Shown here one piece after another: positions 62,792-64,000 of a DNA stretch of 64,000 nt. The first letter of the stretch is position 1. Each line of letters starts with the position of its first letter. Below the pieces are notes generated by a model, which saw only the letters and a program-made list of their open reading frames with translations, had not been told where the DNA came from and did no database searches. The stretch is from Saccharicrinis carchari (GTDB lineage Bacteria > Bacteroidota > Bacteroidia > Bacteroidales > Marinilabiliaceae). Position numbers and translations under genes: made by a program. The stretch covers positions 62,001-126,000 of the forward strand of contig NZ_FXTB01000006.1 in NCBI RefSeq assembly GCF_900182605.1. The letters are read 5' to 3'.

Positions 62792-64000
62792 ATGATCATC
62801 TATCAGAAAAATATCGACAAGTACAATGCTCTTACATTACGCTTAAAAAAGGTATTGAATAGATTATCTTTACTTAGACTACTTATTTTTGTAATTTCAA
62901 GTAGTATTATTATCACTTTGTTTAGTGTCCATTTAATTACGCCCGCGTTTATTGTTCTCCCTATTCTAATAATAAGTTTCGCTTTTGCTATAAAACAGTA
63001 TAACAAAATAGCTTACTTAAGAAAACATGCATCCTTCCTGAATAGAATAAATGAATCCGAAATCCTCAGAGAAAAATGTGAGCTGGACGACTTTGATACA
63101 GGCCATCAATTTATAAATCATAATCATCCCTACACCGCTGATTTAGATATTTTCGGGCAGCATTCCATTTTTCAATTGATTAACAGAACAACCACGGAGT
63201 CGGGCAGGATACGTTTATCGGAATGGCTAATGGAGCCTGCATCAAATAATGTAATACTAAACAGACAAAAAGCCATAAAAGAAATATCTGAAAAATTGGA
63301 TTGGAGGCAGGATTTTCAGGCTTTGGGCATGCACTTTAAAAATAAAAAAAGTGACTATTATAAATTGTTGGATTGGGTAGAAAAACCTGTGGTTTTATTA
63401 AAACATCAAAAATCATATATAGCGCTTGCAATAATCCTTTCGGTTCTGACTTTGCTTAGTTTATATTTTTACACGATTAATATAAGCTCATCCTACTGGC
63501 CAATTTATTTACTTTCCGTTATCACTGTTTTACTTTTCAACTACATATTCTTAAGAAAAGCAAAACCACTGGCGGAGGATATCGTTGAAACCTCACAAGA
63601 GCATATTAACACTTTTAGAGCTTATCAATCGCTTATCCAAAAAATAGAATGCGCGAGTTTCAAGTCGGAGAAATTAGCACAATTAAAATCACTGGTATCC
63701 AATGATACCTACTCAGCATCCAGAGAAATTAAAAAGCTTTGCAAATTATTAGACTTCTCTCAGCAAAGAGGTGTAAATAAGATAAAGATTCCGATCAAAG
63801 GAAATCCCTTTTATTCACTCTTTAACAGTTTTCTACTAATAGATATTTACTTGGTTATTGGGACAGAAAAATGGAAATCGAAAAATAAAACATATTTAAA
63901 ATCTTGGGCCGAAGCAGTTAGTGAGTTTGAAGTAATAAATAGTTTTGCAGGTTTTTGCTATTCAAACCCATCATATACTTTCCCGGAGATAACAGAAAAA
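62792..64000 (+). CDS. Membrane-associated MutS-like protein (3' truncated by window edge)
   Basis: 403 codons from ATG 62792, open to the window edge. Two hydrophobic helices at ~28-65 (LLIFVISSSIIIT, FIVLPILIISFAFAI) and again at ~210-255. After the first pair a MutS domain III-like stretch reads YTADLDIFGQHSIFQLINRT, TTESGRIRLSEWLMEPA. The ATPase (domain V, Walker A) would lie beyond the edge. Bacteroidota carry such membrane-bound MutS-family proteins apart from mismatch-repair MutS; role unknown. Confidence 0.82.
   Translation, partial: MIIYQKNIDKYNALTLRLKKVLNRLSLLRLLIFVISSSIIITLFSVHLITPAFIVLPILIISFAFAIKQYNKIAYLRKHASFLNRINESEILREKCELDDFDTGHQFINHNHPYTADLDIFGQHSIFQLINRTTTESGRIRLSEWLMEPASNNVILNRQKAIKEISEKLDWRQDFQALGMHFKNKKSDYYKLLDWVEKPVVLLKHQKSYIALAIILSVLTLLSLYFYTINISSSYWPIYLLSVITVLLFNYIFLRKAKPLAEDIVETSQEHINTFRAYQSLIQKIECASFKSEKLAQLKSLVSNDTYSASREIKKLCKLLDFSQQRGVNKIKIPIKGNPFYSLFNSFLLIDIYLVIGTEKWKSKNKTYLKSWAEAVSEFEVINSFAGFCYSNPSYTFPEITEK

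Overview
The window is a chromosomal segment of a member of the Bacteroidota, most likely a Marinilabiliales-type marine or anaerobic-sediment lineage (phylum well supported, order only inferred). The evidence is a type IX secretion (T9SS) C-terminal sorting domain, TonB machinery, SusCD-era style lipoproteins, PPi-dependent phosphofructokinase, ECF sigma factors paired with membrane proteins, many starts with weak or no Shine-Dalgarno, and repeated promoters of the Bacteroidota type (TTG, about 17-20 nt, TAnnTTTG). No rRNA, tRNA, CRISPR array, prophage or intact insertion sequence was seen.

Layout. 1-5264 (minus): two secreted proteins, a giant parallel beta-helix protein with dockerin, cohesin-like and T9SS tail, followed by a cohesin-domain protein cut by the window edge. 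5586-6730: decayed DNA, including a pseudogene with at least three degenerate TonB-plug-like repeats. 6731-9574: phosphatidylserine decarboxylase, ferredoxin-nitroreductase, OB-fold lipoprotein. 9713-15321: a DNA-damage-tolerance cassette, with a DnaE-type polymerase and a Y-family polymerase transcribed divergently from a LexA-like XRE/S24 repressor that keeps its Ala-Gly cleavage site and Ser/Lys dyad. 15426-18524: YrdC-family protein, and an ECF sigma factor with a TM plus beta-barrel partner. 18909-26074: proline catabolism dehydrogenase, hybrid periplasmic-binding/PAS histidine kinase, RsmE, an Rrf2 regulator and PPi-phosphofructokinase. 26360-42045: housekeeping genes (YceI, M23 peptidase, RF3, TonB, L19, TPR histidine kinase, S41 protease, MaoC, YggS, DHOD-like, two unknown exported proteins, UvrA).

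42448-50274 is a six-gene minus-strand run that joins energy-linked transhydrogenase (split PntA plus PntB), aconitase and two NAD salvage enzymes. 51396-53438 is a two-gene glutathione-dependent formaldehyde detoxification operon. 53670-58694 holds exonuclease III, a glycosyltransferase, a second ECF sigma factor with a small downstream protein, and asparagine synthetase. 58710-60267 is an operon of unknown function whose first gene is split by a frameshift at an A8 tract. 60490-64000 holds kdsC, a UbiA-type prenyltransferase, maf and the start of a membrane-bound MutS-like protein.

The best candidates for something less described are the LexA-like/DinB/DnaE cassette with its palindromic operators, the cohesin/dockerin pair on T9SS cargo, the homopolymer frameshift gene at 59294-60267, and the ECF sigma factor with its 69-residue partner.
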